Source of the DNA: Aliidiomarina soli
GTDB lineage: Bacteria > Pseudomonadota > Gammaproteobacteria > Enterobacterales > Alteromonadaceae
Assembly (NCBI RefSeq): GCF_003986975.1
Contig: NZ_PIPO01000007.1
Coordinates: 101,890 to 165,889, forward strand
DNA length: 64,000 nucleotides
Reading direction: 5' to 3'
Under the pieces are notes generated by a model. It ran no database searches. It saw only the letters and a list, made by a program, of their open reading frames with translations, and was not told the origin of the DNA. A program made the translations under genes and the position numbers. This document shows positions 1 through 8,652 of this stretch, one piece after another (position 1 is the stretch's first letter; every line of letters begins with the position of its first letter).

Positions 1-258
1 AGCAACCTTGCAGCAGTAGAATGCATTGCCGCCGAACTGACTGAGTGCAACCAGACTATTGGCTGCTGAGCCGCCACCGGCACGCTTTTCTAACTCAAAT
101 TTTTTGTTTAATTGAGTCAGCAAGGCATCCTGTTGCGATTCGTCGAGCAACGTCATTATGCTTTTTTCCAGGCTTTGCTCAGCAAGGAAGTCGTCTGTGA
201 CCTTGTATTCCTGATCGACTAGGGCGTTACCAAGACCAATGACATGGTATTTCTTCAT
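1..258 (-). CDS. PfkB-family (adenosine/sugar) kinase, N-terminal part
   Basis: Only the first 86 codons are inside the window; the gene runs off the left edge. The start is the ATG read leftwards at 258, beginning MKKYHVIGLGNALVD. The N-terminal strand with GxGNALVD and the later AGGGSAANSLVALSQFGG stretch are the sugar-binding face of PfkB/ribokinase-fold kinases, where the GG and the N (GGSAAN) contact the ribose or sugar hydroxyls. In related marine gammaproteobacteria the full protein is usually annotated as adenosine kinase, phosphorylating a nucleoside or sugar with ATP in the cytoplasm. The catalytic Asp and the ATP site lie outside the window, so the substrate cannot be assigned. Confidence 0.8.
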   Translation of the reverse strand, partial: MKKYHVIGLGNALVDQEYKVTDDFLAEQSLEKSIMTLLDESQQDALLTQLNKKFELEKRAGGGSAANSLVALSQFGGNAFYCCKVA

Positions 259-327
259 GGGTAATAAATCCGAACGACATTAAGGCAGGCATTATATATG
301 AACATGGCGTCGGGATCGATGCCATGT

Positions 328-1293
328 TCAGTTAGACCAGGTGGCAAGCAGTCCAATCAGAAATAATGGACTTACCAGCATCCAGACCACCCACTGGCAA
401 CGGGTCAGAATACCGGGCAGGCGTTTTGAATGGTGTGGTTCGGGTTCTGGTCCCGGGGTAAACCTGGGGCGGTGCTGTCGCTGGTCATCGAGTTTGATGG
501 CGCCGCCCATGGTGCATTTTAAGCGCACCGCCAGTGCGCGCCAGAGTCGGCCATCCTGTTTGTGCATATGACTTTGCGGGGCAAACCGCCATGGCAAGAT
601 GTTGCCGCCAAGCAGGCTGCGTACTGCCAGCAAGAGCCATAGCAGGACACTGGCAGGCCAGGCAAACCCTCGCATTAGCCAGTTAACAGCAAAGCCGAAA
701 TCACGCCAGCGCTTTTGCATCACGGGCCAGGCCTGGCTAAGTTCGAAGAGCATGCGGTACGCCAGTGCCGCCAGCGGACCGCCGATGATAAACCAGCATA
801 ATGTTGCCAGCCAACCAAGCATGAGCTGGCGGCTGAGGTATTCCATTGCCGCTTTTCGCAGACCGAGTTCGGACAACGGCGTCAGGTCACGTGCAAGATA
901 GCGGGCCAGGCGCTCTCGGGCTAACTGCTTCTGACCTTTAGCCAGTGCCTGCTGCACCTGCCGGTAATCGCTAAAGGCGCGGCCACTATGTAAACAGAGC
1001 AACAGCACTAGGGCTTCAAACAGCCAGTCCAGTTCAGCAACCCAGTAGATAACGGCGGCTATCGCCAGCCAGGGCAGAGTCAATGACAGGGTAGCCATCA
1101 GCCCGGAAATGCGTTGCTGTGAGCGACTATTGTCCGGCCGGTGAACCTTGCGAGCCATGCCAGCAGCAAGCTGATGAAGGAGAAAGAATGGGTGTGCGGA
1201 GCGTGGGAGCGGCACAAACCGCTCCAGCACGATCACGAAGGTGAGTAACAGCCAGTAATAAAACTCAGGCTGCCATTGGGGCAGAGTGGCCAT
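328..1293 (-). CDS. CobD/CbiB-like (AmpE-related) integral membrane protein
   Basis: A 321-residue protein starting MATLPQWQPEF. Hydrophobic helices are visible near residues 14-27, 67-85, 91-99, 155-175, 210-230 and at the extreme C-terminus. The middle has the CobD/CbiB-type pattern: an acidic/basic loop (SDYRQVQQALAKGQ) followed by a helix pair around GGPLAALAYR. CobD/CbiB enzymes join the aminopropanol arm to cobyric acid, while the related AmpE acts in beta-lactamase regulation. No cobalamin genes are nearby, so enzymatic CobD activity is doubtful. The start overlaps the end of the upstream DUF2726 gene by 29 bases, implying co-translation. A longer reading frame extends upstream, but that part only shadows the neighbour. 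Confidence 0.6.
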   Translation of the reverse strand: MATLPQWQPEFYYWLLLTFVIVLERFVPLPRSAHPFFLLHQLAAGMARKVHRPDNSRSQQRISGLMATLSLTLPWLAIAAVIYWVAELDWLFEALVLLLCLHSGRAFSDYRQVQQALAKGQKQLARERLARYLARDLTPLSELGLRKAAMEYLSRQLMLGWLATLCWFIIGGPLAALAYRMLFELSQAWPVMQKRWRDFGFAVNWLMRGFAWPASVLLWLLLAVRSLLGGNILPWRFAPQSHMHKQDGRLWRALAVRLKCTMGGAIKLDDQRQHRPRFTPGPEPEPHHSKRLPGILTRCQWVVWMLVSPLFLIGLLATWSN

Positions 1294-1828
1294 CGGCACC
1301 ACGCATTTTTGGACGTGCAGCACGCACAAAGTCAGACTGGTTGAGTTTGGACAGAATAAAGCGACCCAGCTCGTCAGCACGATAGCCTGATTTAGCCTTA
1401 AAGCGGAGGAAAGGTACACCCGCTGCGGTTAGGGAGTTCTTCAGGAACCAGTTGCGTTTTGCCTGGTGCTGATTACTTTCTGCCGCTTCGAGTTCGATCA
1501 CTGCCACTACGCGCATACCGTTGAGACGGTCACAGAGCACATAATCCAACATCCGGTTCGCCACTTTGCCGTGTGCTTCACGTTTAGCGGCGCGCGACAG
1601 CCCTTTGTCTCGTACGCTCACCACGTCGCCCAGGCGAACTTTGGTGAAGACGCGGTACTGGTCGCCCAGCCCACGTTCCAGCAGGCTCAGGAACTGCTCT
1701 TCTGTTGCGGAGAAGAATGTCTCCTGGCGCTTCTGATAAGGGTAAGGCGAGTAACGCTCCGTCAGACGCGAAGCCAAGACTGCCACCAATACTAAAACCG
1801 CAATAAAACCAATTAGCACAAATTCCAT
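1265..1828 (-). CDS. DUF2726 family membrane-anchored protein
   Basis: A 187-residue protein with one N-terminal membrane helix (about residues 3-20) followed by a cytoplasmic DUF2726 domain. The domain is recognisable from FFSATEEQFLSLLERGLGD, then YRVFTKVRLGDVV, a basic segment, LDYVLCDRLNGMRVVAVIEL and a C-terminal GVPFLRFKAKSGY. This pattern resembles restriction-endonuclease-like folds, with a D...E-x-E core (DYVLCD, VIELEAAE), but the function is unknown. The start at 1828 is preceded by a GAGGTG ribosome-binding site. It is transcribed with the CobD/CbiB-like gene, whose start it overlaps. Confidence 0.75.
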   Translation of the reverse strand: MEFVLIGFIAVLVLVAVLASRLTERYSPYPYQKRQETFFSATEEQFLSLLERGLGDQYRVFTKVRLGDVVSVRDKGLSRAAKREAHGKVANRMLDYVLCDRLNGMRVVAVIELEAAESNQHQAKRNWFLKNSLTAAGVPFLRFKAKSGYRADELGRFILSKLNQSDFVRAARPKMRGADGHSAPMAA

Positions 1829-1945
1829 TGAACACCTCGTTCAAAAACCATTAACTGTTCTGTAAGGTTTTAATGCAAGCAAGGTGCCAGGTTTTGTTAA
1901 TCGTGAGGAATATAATTGAAGCTAGGGAATTATCGGACCTTGGCA

Positions 1946-1977
1946 CTGGTATAAGGCAGTCAGATGCCTTATACCAG
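1946..1977. repeat. 13-bp perfect inverted repeat downstream of folE2
   Basis: CTGGTATAAGGCA at 1946-1958 is the exact reverse complement of 1965-1977, with a 6-base loop. It lies 16 bases beyond the folE2 stop. There is no T-run on either side, so it is not a textbook intrinsic terminator. It could end or stabilise the folE2 mRNA 3' end or be a protein-binding site. The remainder of the 1829-1992 gap shows nothing else recognisable. Confidence 0.6.
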
Positions 1978-1992
1978 CCGCAGCCAAGACGG

Positions 1993-2919
1993 CTAACGCG
2001 GGGAGTAGCCGTTGGGGATGCCCTTGGTGGTGATACTTACGGCGTCGTGGGCGTGCAACGATTCGTAATGGTTGATGCGGATCCAGAAGTCGCGAATGTG
2101 AGAATTCTGATTCAGAGTGTGTTTGACGCGACGAGCAGCGTCTTCACAGAACATCAGGTTTTGTCCGTTTAGACGGGCAAATTCCTGTTCGTCTTCACGT
2201 TTGACCGCTGCCTGAACGGGCGTTTTCAGCGTGTTCTCGATGGCATCAATTAACTCTTCGATCGGCAAGTCGTTATGCTCGGCCTGCAACTTCACTTTAA
2301 TATCGGCAATAGAACGCTGACTGTGTGGCGTTGCTGGGACACCCTCGGTGGTGCCGAGCCAGGCCAACACAGATTCTTTGTCCATGCTGTCCTCATCAAA
2401 ACGCTGGTTAAACGCATCCTGAATAAGTTGACGGGCTAGTGCTGCTGAGCACGGGCAGGTGGACGAGTAGGGGACGGCAACGCCAAGCTCAATATCCAGC
2501 CCCTGGTCACTTAATATCGCCTGCAAGGTAACCGGGTAGGCTTTCCAACCCTGTTTTTTGCTAATCAGCGATTTGCGGCGCAAATGGTAGTCGAAATGGA
2601 AACGCACCATGGCCTGCGAACTGAGATCTGCATGGCTGCTGATAAAGGTTTTCAGCAGGGTGTGCAGCTGCGCAGGCTGCAGACTGCCACTTGCAGATAA
2701 CTCGTCGACCGCCAGGTAAAGGCGTGACATGTGGATACCTTTGGCTTGTGAGTCATCGAGACTGACAAACGCATCTACCTTAGCGCTGACCTGGCGGTCT
2801 GGCTGACCAGGTACGGTAACCAGCAGTGGCATTTCGATATTGCTCATGCCAACCCAGTCCAGTGTCCCCATCGTTTGGGCACTGTCTTGATTAGCGATAT
2901 CTGGCATTGAGGTCGGCAT
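1993..2919 (-). CDS. folE2: GTP cyclohydrolase IB (FolE2)
   Basis: A 308-residue type IB GTP cyclohydrolase, converting GTP to 7,8-dihydroneopterin triphosphate for folate and queuosine synthesis. Family marks are MPDIANQ near the N-terminus, the middle segment [16 protein letters not shown] (conserved Cys at about 155, next to 157), the HSQRS element and a C-terminal [15 protein letters not shown] ending ([12 protein letters not shown]). The ATG at 2919 is chosen because a GGAG lies 10 bases upstream; a second ATG four codons in is possible. FolE2 enzymes work with metals other than zinc and are often zinc-starvation paralogues, but I see no convincing Zur palindrome upstream, so here it may be the housekeeping enzyme. 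Confidence 0.93.
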   Translation of the reverse strand: MPTSMPDIANQDSAQTMGTLDWVGMSNIEMPLLVTVPGQPDRQVSAKVDAFVSLDDSQAKGIHMSRLYLAVDELSASGSLQPAQLHTLLKTFISSHADLSSQAMVRFHFDYHLRRKSLISKKQGWKAYPVTLQAILSDQGLDIELGVAVPYSSTCPCSAALARQLIQDAFNQRFDEDSMDKESVLAWLGTTEGVPATPHSQRSIADIKVKLQAEHNDLPIEELIDAIENTLKTPVQAAVKREDEQEFARLNGQNLMFCEDAARRVKHTLNQNSHIRDFWIRINHYESLHAHDAVSITTKGIPNGYSPR

Positions 2920-2981
2920 GCAATTACTACTCCGCGTGTTGGCTGTCAAAATGGTTGGTGTCAAAATACAAATTGACGGGA

Positions 2982-2987
2982 TATTAT
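2982..2987 (-). promoter_or_regulatory. Probable -10 element for folE2
   Basis: On the minus strand the sequence GATATAATAT contains an exact TATAAT, about 63 bases before the folE2 start codon. No good -35 hexamer is placed 16-18 bases upstream, so this is a tentative promoter call. Confidence 0.35.
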
Positions 2988-3109
2988 ATCTGACTTGTGC
3001 TGTTTATTTAACTACCGTTGCTTATTAAGCAACCAGCGACCGGCCAATTTGTAAATTCTTATACGCGAGCATACGTATTTTGGATTGAAAGCCCAAGACG
3101 GAAAAACAA

Positions 3110-3469
3110 ATGACCTTTATTAATAAATTCGAATCATTAGATAAAGAACTGCTCTCACAATACCATGAGCTGCTGGGCGAAGAGGGTTTAACCCAGAGCC
3201 TGGATACCTTTGCCCGTTTAATGCCAGAGTATATCGCCGAGCTTGAGCGCTTCGCGCAGGCGCAGCAGGACGATGACTTTCGACGTCAGGCGCATAAAGT
3301 AAAAGGCGGCTGTCGTTCGCTCGGCTTCGCCCGCTTAGGTGCACTGATGCAGTATCTGGAAAAAGACCACTGGCAGTGGTCTGAAGTCCCCGCTCTTATT
3401 GCTGATGCCCGGCAATGGTTAGCCGAAGACCAGGAGACAGCCCGGCAGTGGCTGAAAGCAAAAAGCTGA
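3110..3469 (+). CDS. hptA: ArcB-type single-domain histidine phosphotransferase (HptA-like)
   Basis: A 119-residue protein that is entirely an Hpt domain. The phosphoacceptor is His62 in AHKVKGGCRSLGF. From memory it resembles the C-terminal Hpt domain of E. coli ArcB along its length: MPEYIAELE against MPGYLSVLE, HKVKG against HKIKG, and a similar tail ending in W-x-K-A-K. In Shewanella a free-standing protein of this type, HptA, passes phosphate to ArcA in place of the missing ArcB Hpt domain. Here the gene converges on arcA and shares a terminator with it, which supports the same role. There is no receiver or kinase domain in the protein. The kinase partner is not identified; the neighbouring sensor kinase is a candidate only by position. 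Confidence 0.82.
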   Translation: MTFINKFESLDKELLSQYHELLGEEGLTQSLDTFARLMPEYIAELERFAQAQQDDDFRRQAHKVKGGCRSLGFARLGALMQYLEKDHWQWSEVPALIADARQWLAEDQETARQWLKAKS

Positions 3470-3489
3470 GCAGGGTAGCTCAGCTTTTT
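3460..3489. terminator. Bidirectional intrinsic terminator between hptA and arcA
   Basis: An 11-bp perfect stem (AAAAAGCTGAG / CTCAGCTTTTT) with an 8-base loop gives a T-run on either strand. The left arm overlaps the hptA stop codon. It can end transcription of both convergent genes. Confidence 0.85.
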
Positions 3490-3533
3490 CTATCTATTCT
3501 GGTCAGTAGGTGTTGTCAGTTATTGCTTGAATG

Positions 3534-4262
3534 CTACTGGGAAACTTCAACCCGGACGTCACCAACAAAACGGTAACCTTCACCATGAATGGTGGTGATT
3601 AGATTAGGTGTTTCAGGGTGCGATTCGAAATGACGGCGAATACGACGGATTGCAACATCGACGGTGCGGTCATTGGGGCGCAACTCTCGGTCCAGCATTT
3701 TACGTACCAGGGTTTCACGGTCGTGAATTTTACCTGGTTGAGTCAGAAACAGTTCCATTGCCCGGTATTCACTTTTCGGCAGACGGAACATTTTCTTATC
3801 CGGTGAATACAGGCAGCGACTATCGCAATCCAATACCCAGCCATTGAAGTGGAATTCGCGTGAACCTTCCACTTTAGGTTCGCTAGGTTGCTGACTATGT
3901 TGAATACGGCGATACAGGTTACGCACCCGAATAGTCAGTTCTTTCGGGTTGTAAGGCTTAATCAGGTAATCGTCAGCACCAAGTTCTAGAGCAAGCAGAC
4001 GGTCTTCGTCACTATCGCGTCCGGTCAGGAAGACCAGCCCGATGTTGTTCTGTTCGCGTAATGATTCAGCCAGCTCAAGGCCGCTCTGGCCTGGTAAGTT
4101 GACGTCCATGATGATGAGGTCAACAGGCTGCTGCGCCATAATGTGTTCCATTTGCTTGCCATCCGCAGCGTCAAAAACTTCATAACCTTCCTGCTGGAAG
4201 AGGCGGGTCAGAGTCTGTCGGGTGACGACTTCATCTTCAACGATAAGAAGTTTGGCGCTCAT
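3534..4262 (-). CDS. arcA: Aerobic respiration response regulator ArcA
   Basis: A 242-residue OmpR/PhoB-class response regulator. The receiver domain (about 1-120) has acidic residues at 9-11, the phosphoacceptor Asp53 in IIMDVNLPG, the switch Thr in LTGRD and Lys102 in LIKPYNPKELTIR. A winged-helix DNA-binding domain follows at about 140-235, ending TIHGEGYRFVGDV. Its sequence follows E. coli ArcA closely in the receiver (IVEDEVVTRQTL; GADDYxxKPxNPxELTIR). ArcA represses or activates respiratory and central-carbon genes when the quinone pool is reduced. No ArcB kinase is in the window; the Hpt protein encoded convergently at 3110-3469 is the likely phosphodonor. Confidence 0.9.
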   Translation of the reverse strand: MSAKLLIVEDEVVTRQTLTRLFQQEGYEVFDAADGKQMEHIMAQQPVDLIIMDVNLPGQSGLELAESLREQNNIGLVFLTGRDSDEDRLLALELGADDYLIKPYNPKELTIRVRNLYRRIQHSQQPSEPKVEGSREFHFNGWVLDCDSRCLYSPDKKMFRLPKSEYRAMELFLTQPGKIHDRETLVRKMLDRELRPNDRTVDVAIRRIRRHFESHPETPNLITTIHGEGYRFVGDVRVEVSQ

Positions 4263-4358
4263 AGTTAAGTCCTGTCTTTAAACGATTTAGCAAACATAAG
4301 GAAGATCAAGTTGTAAGGATAAGTTTTTTAACGGGTTGATTGCAAGTATTTGCACGGT

Positions 4359-5948
4359 TTAAGCTGAATTTACTAGTTCCAACGGACAGTTAATGATGAC
4401 CTCAAAGCCTTCATCCGGAGCGCTGACGCAGTTTATGGTGCCGTTTAAGGTGTGGGTGACTAAATTGTAAACTAGGTGCATACCCAGGCCGCTATTGCCG
4501 TGACCACGTTTACTGGTAATAAAGGGGTCGAAAATACGGCGCAAAATATCGGCCGGGACACCACAGCCATTGTCTTTGTAGCGAACTTCCAGATGCCCGT
4601 TTTGATTTTGTAAGTAAATATCAACCTGGCCGCTGTCTTTACCCGCAAAGCCATGAATGACCGAGTTTTCCAGCAAACTACTAATAATTTGTTGCCACAC
4701 ACCTACTTTCAGCTTTACCAGCTCAGGGATGTCACTATGAATGGTGACCTCAAGTTTTTTGGCGTCAGCGATATAGGCTCTGGCGCTGGTAACAATGTCT
4801 TCCATTAGCTGGCTAAGTTCGACGTCAGTCGCTGTTTCGCCAGCATGCTCAATCGCCAGTTTTTTAAAGTTATTAATCAGTTCAACCGCGCGGTCCAGGT
4901 TGCGCTGCAGGAGCTGCATTTGTTCATGAGCTTCGTCGGTACGTATCGGCTGTTCACGCAGGCTGCCTTCTATCATCGATGCGGCAGTTACCGCGAGGCC
5001 AAGCGGGGTATTAATTTCATGAGAGATACCGGCCACCAGCTCGGATAGTGACGACATCTTTTGTGCTTCAACCTGACGTCCCTGGTGTTGATGCAACTGC
5101 TCAAGGGTCTCGAGCAGTTCCTGATTGGCATTGCGCAGCGCGTTGGTGCGTTCCTGCACCTGCTGCTCAAGTTCGGCGTTAAGTTGCTGCGCCGCCGCTT
5201 CTGACTTGTCGTGCTGGCGGATGTACTGCTGGATGCGCTCGAGCACGGTATTGAAATTGTGGGCGATGAGGTCGAATTCTGAAAACTGGCCGTTGGGTGC
5301 GCGGATACTGTAATCTCGCGTTCGTGCTACTTCCCGGGTTGCCATGATCAGGCGTCGCAATGGCCGTCCGAAATAGTGACTGACCAGACTGGCGAGCAAC
5401 AAAGAGAGCAGGGCTGAAAACAGGATTGCGCCAACCGCAGTGACACCGGCTTGCCGTAACACTTGCTGAAGCGGTTGTATGCTGGTCCGAACGAAGACAT
5501 ACCCGCGTGGGTCCTGGTCGCCGTTTGCTGCTGATTGTAAGGCGACCACGGGTACCATGATATCGATGCCGTTGCTGGTCAAATGCGGGCTTTGCAGTGC
5601 GCTAATCGAATCCTGGCGCGCCGCTATTGGCTGAATACCCGGGCGGTTGTAGCTGGTGAGGAAGTTCAGTTGGCCCTCGTCGTCGTACAGGTAGACATGA
5701 GCGTTGAGAATAAACCGCGTTTCATTCAACAAACTGGAAAACGACTGGGCGAAATCCTCATTATGATGAATCAGCTGCTGGTTTACGCTGATCGCCAGGG
5801 CCTTGCTATAGTCCTCAGTTCGTTCCAGCATTGTGCTGCGGGCCTGCAGGTAATTAACCCAGGTATAGCCTGCGAGAGCCAGCCCGGTGCTGAGGCAGGT
5901 GACGCACAGCGTGGTAACCAGAAAGCTTTTGCGCAATGAATTCAACAT
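4359..5948 (-). CDS. Membrane sensor histidine kinase (HAMP, HisKA, HATPase)
   Basis: A 529-residue inner-membrane kinase. It has a first helix at about 10-30, a periplasmic sensor of about 135 residues, a second helix at about 168-190, a HAMP domain to about 245, a coiled coil at about 245-300, then HisKA with phosphoacceptor His310 in GISHEINTP. The ATPase domain has an N box (LLENSVIHG), G1 (DNGCGVP) and G2 (GHGNSGLGMHL). It has no receiver or Hpt domain, so it is not an ArcB or ArcS equivalent. Its start overlaps the rsmC stop by 7 bases, so it is read in the rsmC unit rather than with arcA. A cognate regulator is not adjacent in operon; arcA or the Hpt proteins nearby are possible partners by position only. 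Confidence 0.85.
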   Translation of the reverse strand: MLNSLRKSFLVTTLCVTCLSTGLALAGYTWVNYLQARSTMLERTEDYSKALAISVNQQLIHHNEDFAQSFSSLLNETRFILNAHVYLYDDEGQLNFLTSYNRPGIQPIAARQDSISALQSPHLTSNGIDIMVPVVALQSAANGDQDPRGYVFVRTSIQPLQQVLRQAGVTAVGAILFSALLSLLLASLVSHYFGRPLRRLIMATREVARTRDYSIRAPNGQFSEFDLIAHNFNTVLERIQQYIRQHDKSEAAAQQLNAELEQQVQERTNALRNANQELLETLEQLHQHQGRQVEAQKMSSLSELVAGISHEINTPLGLAVTAASMIEGSLREQPIRTDEAHEQMQLLQRNLDRAVELINNFKKLAIEHAGETATDVELSQLMEDIVTSARAYIADAKKLEVTIHSDIPELVKLKVGVWQQIISSLLENSVIHGFAGKDSGQVDIYLQNQNGHLEVRYKDNGCGVPADILRRIFDPFITSKRGHGNSGLGMHLVYNLVTHTLNGTINCVSAPDEGFEVIINCPLELVNSA

Positions 5949-6934
5949 GGCTGGCTAGCCTCAAGAATATGAAAGCGCCCATTGTTGACGATTTCGCGTA
6001 CGTTGCGGAATTGTTCACGAAGCAGCTCCGGGTAGCCGAGGAAGTTATTTGCCACCAGCATTAAACGACCTTTGCTGGTCAGGTGAGTCGGGACCGAGCG
6101 AATGAAGTCACGGGCGATGCTGTAGTCGGTTCGTTGTCCGGTATGAAAGGGCGGGTTGCTGATAATCCAGTCGAACTTGCCGTCGACCTGATCTAATCCG
6201 TCACTGGCGATAACCTGACTGTCTGCCGGATTGACCTGACTAAGCGTCTGTTTACATGCTTCAATGGCAAACGCATTTACATCGCTTGCGCTAATATGGG
6301 TGACGGCAGGGAAGCGGGTGGCAATGCTGGCAGCAAGGACTCCGCTGCCACAGGCAAAGTCGAGCACCTTGCCCTGCATTTCAGCGGGAAGGTGTTGCAG
6401 TAACAGCGCGGTGCCGGCATCCAGCTTTTGTTCGCTGAACACACCGGGCAGGTTCACTACTGTGATCGCTGGTTGGCCTAACGGATAGGTGGAGCGATAA
6501 TCTGCCAGTTCAAAGTGGCCGGCTTTGGCGCCTTTGAGCTGAGTTCGGTAGAGCAGGCAATGGTTACCACTGGCAACTTTTTGTGCCGGGTGCCAGTCGT
6601 CACCGAGTTGCTTGGCGAGTGCTTTAATACCACTTTTATTGCCGCCTACCAGATAGAGCGTATCGCTTGGAACCAGGTTATGGGCCAGGTTTGCGAGCAG
6701 CATTCGCGCCAGATTCTTTTCTTTCGGAACATAGAGCACGGTCGCTGACGCCCGTTGTTGAAGCACAGCGCCAAATTGATGGACTGGCAGCGCATAACGA
6801 TGCCAAAGATTGAAGTAATAAAAATGGGCGAGACATTTGGCCTCGCGTGCCAAGGCATCCGGGGCGTTAACCAGTAAGGTCTCGTTGTCGACCAGCTGGT
6901 GACGCAGCAAAAGCTGACTGCTGTTATCCAACAT
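5942..6934 (-). CDS. rsmC: 16S rRNA m2G1207 methyltransferase RsmC
   Basis: A 330-residue protein with the two-domain layout of RsmC: a degenerate N-terminal methyltransferase-like domain (about 1-160) and a catalytic C-terminal Rossmann domain. The SAM-binding motif is VLDFACGSGVLAASIA and the N2-guanine methyltransferase motif is ISNPPFHTG. The enzyme methylates G1207 of 16S rRNA in the 30S subunit using SAM. The length is close to that of E. coli RsmC. The start overlaps the end of fapA by 11 bases and the stop overlaps the kinase start by 7, so the three genes are likely translated from one message. Confidence 0.92.
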   Translation of the reverse strand: MLDNSSQLLLRHQLVDNETLLVNAPDALAREAKCLAHFYYFNLWHRYALPVHQFGAVLQQRASATVLYVPKEKNLARMLLANLAHNLVPSDTLYLVGGNKSGIKALAKQLGDDWHPAQKVASGNHCLLYRTQLKGAKAGHFELADYRSTYPLGQPAITVVNLPGVFSEQKLDAGTALLLQHLPAEMQGKVLDFACGSGVLAASIATRFPAVTHISASDVNAFAIEACKQTLSQVNPADSQVIASDGLDQVDGKFDWIISNPPFHTGQRTDYSIARDFIRSVPTHLTSKGRLMLVANNFLGYPELLREQFRNVREIVNNGRFHILEASQPC

Positions 6935-8588
6935 ATTGATAACTGAAGCTCCCGTTCTTCAGAATAAGCGATGAAGGACCCCGGTTTTCATCAATCCGTT
7001 TGGTTTCATAGTCACTGTGAAAGACCACGCCTGAGTACAGGACGCGGTTTGCATGGACCACGATCATCTGGCGCTCAGGCGCACGTTTCTGCAGCTCCTG
7101 AATCTGAATACGCAGCACGGTGGCATTGCGCCGGTGATTTTCCAGCTTTTGATCGAGGGTATGCAGAAACTTTTTCAGTGGTGCCGCTTCGAGCCGATAG
7201 CGGGCCCGATCGCGGGCGCGGCTAAAGCGCTTAATCAGGACAAGCTCGGCCTTTAATTCAGACGCCAGACGCGACTTGTCAGCAAGATATTCGGGATCGG
7301 CTTTGGGTGACTGCAAAACCACGTGGGTTTTGGTGCCGGCGGGGGCGCCAATCTGCCCCGCGTAAATATGGTTCGCGGCATCCACGGTACCGCCGATTAA
7401 TTTACCGCGCGCTTCCTTACCTTCGCCGCCAAGGCAAATCGATCCACCAGAGACAACGTGGCAATGGGTCAACTGTTTGTCGACGATGACTCCGGTTTCA
7501 CCATGCAAGGTTGCGTATTGTGAGTAGGAGACCCAAAGCGACCCTTTGGCAGTGACCTGAGCAGAATGTTCCGGCACATCGCTGACCTCATGCCCCTCAT
7601 CGTGGACCTCAGATTGTTGTCCAATAACCCCTTTGGTGATGGTTACGTTGCCGCCAGCTTCAATGATGGCCGAGTCAACATAGCCCGATACCGTGACATC
7701 ACCTCCGGCGACGACTTTCATGCCGGGGCCAACGTTGCCATTAACGATAACGGACCCTTCGTAACTAACGTGACCAGTGGTGGCGTCGACTTTGCGCATG
7801 GTCAGCACATCATCCACATGGGCTGCATTGTCAATCAGTCTGGGTAACCCCTGCCGCGCGGCCACCAGTATCATGGGGTCGTCTGGTTTAACTTCGGTGC
7901 CGTTTCCGGCGTGCAGGTCGCGGTTCTTGCCGGGGATTGGCGGGGTTGCTACACCTTTTACGGTAAACCCGGGACTGCCAGGGGTGGGGGATATTTTACG
8001 CAGCAGCGGAGTGCCTGGTTCAACACTAATAATTTCACCCAGATCGCGCATATCGACCTTGTTGCCATCGACTTCCTGCGGTTGCAGAACACGTTCGCGG
8101 GCATCCATGGTGAGCGCCTCAAAACGCGCGTCGTCGCCATCAATAGGAGGGCGGCCGCGTGCTATTAACAAGGTCAGTGAGGTCCCGGGTTCGCCATTCA
8201 TGCTATGTAAGACGAGCTTTTCCATGGCCTGACGGCGAATACCGGCGGTGATGCCCTCGGCGCGCAAGGTTTTCAGGATCTGATTCATGGTCAGGGCCGC
8301 ACCGCCCTGAGGCGCAACCACCTCGGCGTGGGCCTGCATCTGATCTTCACTCAGTTGCAAGGTTATCGAGGCGGGCAAACACTGGCCAATACGGATCAGC
8401 GAATCGTCATTCTCGGCCAGTTGCTGACAGGCATTAATGAATGCATTGTCGTCGAGAACGCAGTGACGCATATCGGATTGCTGAAACAGGGTATCCAGCG
8501 CTTTACTATTCAGGCTGGCACGCTCTGCGGTACTGTCCAGAGACAGGTACAGGTTTTGATCGGTAAGCACGAAATCGATGCCTTTCAT
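6924..8588 (-). CDS. fapA: FapA (DUF342) polar flagellar assembly/polymer-like protein
   Basis: A 554-residue FapA/DUF342 protein. The N-terminal third is variable; the core at about 170-420 contains the typical runs GTPLLRKIxPTPGxPGxTVxG, then a beta-helix of short G-rich repeats (GSVIVNGNVGPGMKVVAGG, VTVSGYVDSAIIEAGGNVTI). The C-terminal 120 residues are basic and helical. In Vibrio vulnificus FapA binds EIIA-Glc and is needed for polar flagellar assembly. Here it is downstream of two FlgO-type genes and an Hpt gene that follow a sigma-28 promoter, which fits a flagellar role. The ATG at 8588 is preceded by a GGGTGGATC leader with only a weak Shine-Dalgarno. Confidence 0.85.
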   Translation of the reverse strand: MKGIDFVLTDQNLYLSLDSTAERASLNSKALDTLFQQSDMRHCVLDDNAFINACQQLAENDDSLIRIGQCLPASITLQLSEDQMQAHAEVVAPQGGAALTMNQILKTLRAEGITAGIRRQAMEKLVLHSMNGEPGTSLTLLIARGRPPIDGDDARFEALTMDARERVLQPQEVDGNKVDMRDLGEIISVEPGTPLLRKISPTPGSPGFTVKGVATPPIPGKNRDLHAGNGTEVKPDDPMILVAARQGLPRLIDNAAHVDDVLTMRKVDATTGHVSYEGSVIVNGNVGPGMKVVAGGDVTVSGYVDSAIIEAGGNVTITKGVIGQQSEVHDEGHEVSDVPEHSAQVTAKGSLWVSYSQYATLHGETGVIVDKQLTHCHVVSGGSICLGGEGKEARGKLIGGTVDAANHIYAGQIGAPAGTKTHVVLQSPKADPEYLADKSRLASELKAELVLIKRFSRARDRARYRLEAAPLKKFLHTLDQKLENHRRNATVLRIQIQELQKRAPERQMIVVHANRVLYSGVVFHSDYETKRIDENRGPSSLILKNGSFSYQYVG

Positions 8589-8652
8589 GATCCACCCACT
8601 GACAAAATTATAATTATTTTTTAAGCGGGCTCTGTGAGCACGCTGCGCGTTG

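Noticed and set aside
328..1293. Genuine cobalamin-synthesis CobD
   Set aside because: Fold resemblance only; no cob/cbi genes are nearby and AmpE-like relatives share the same pattern, so no enzymatic assignment was made.
2940..3000. Possible Zur box upstream of folE2
   Set aside because: The AT-rich stretch around the -10 has only weak symmetry and does not match the known gammaproteobacterial Zur palindrome.
7777..8232. 151-codon frame on the plus strand inside fapA
   Set aside because: It is antisense to a well-supported DUF342 gene, is rich in Arg/Ser/Pro as expected from a shadow frame, and has no ribosome site.
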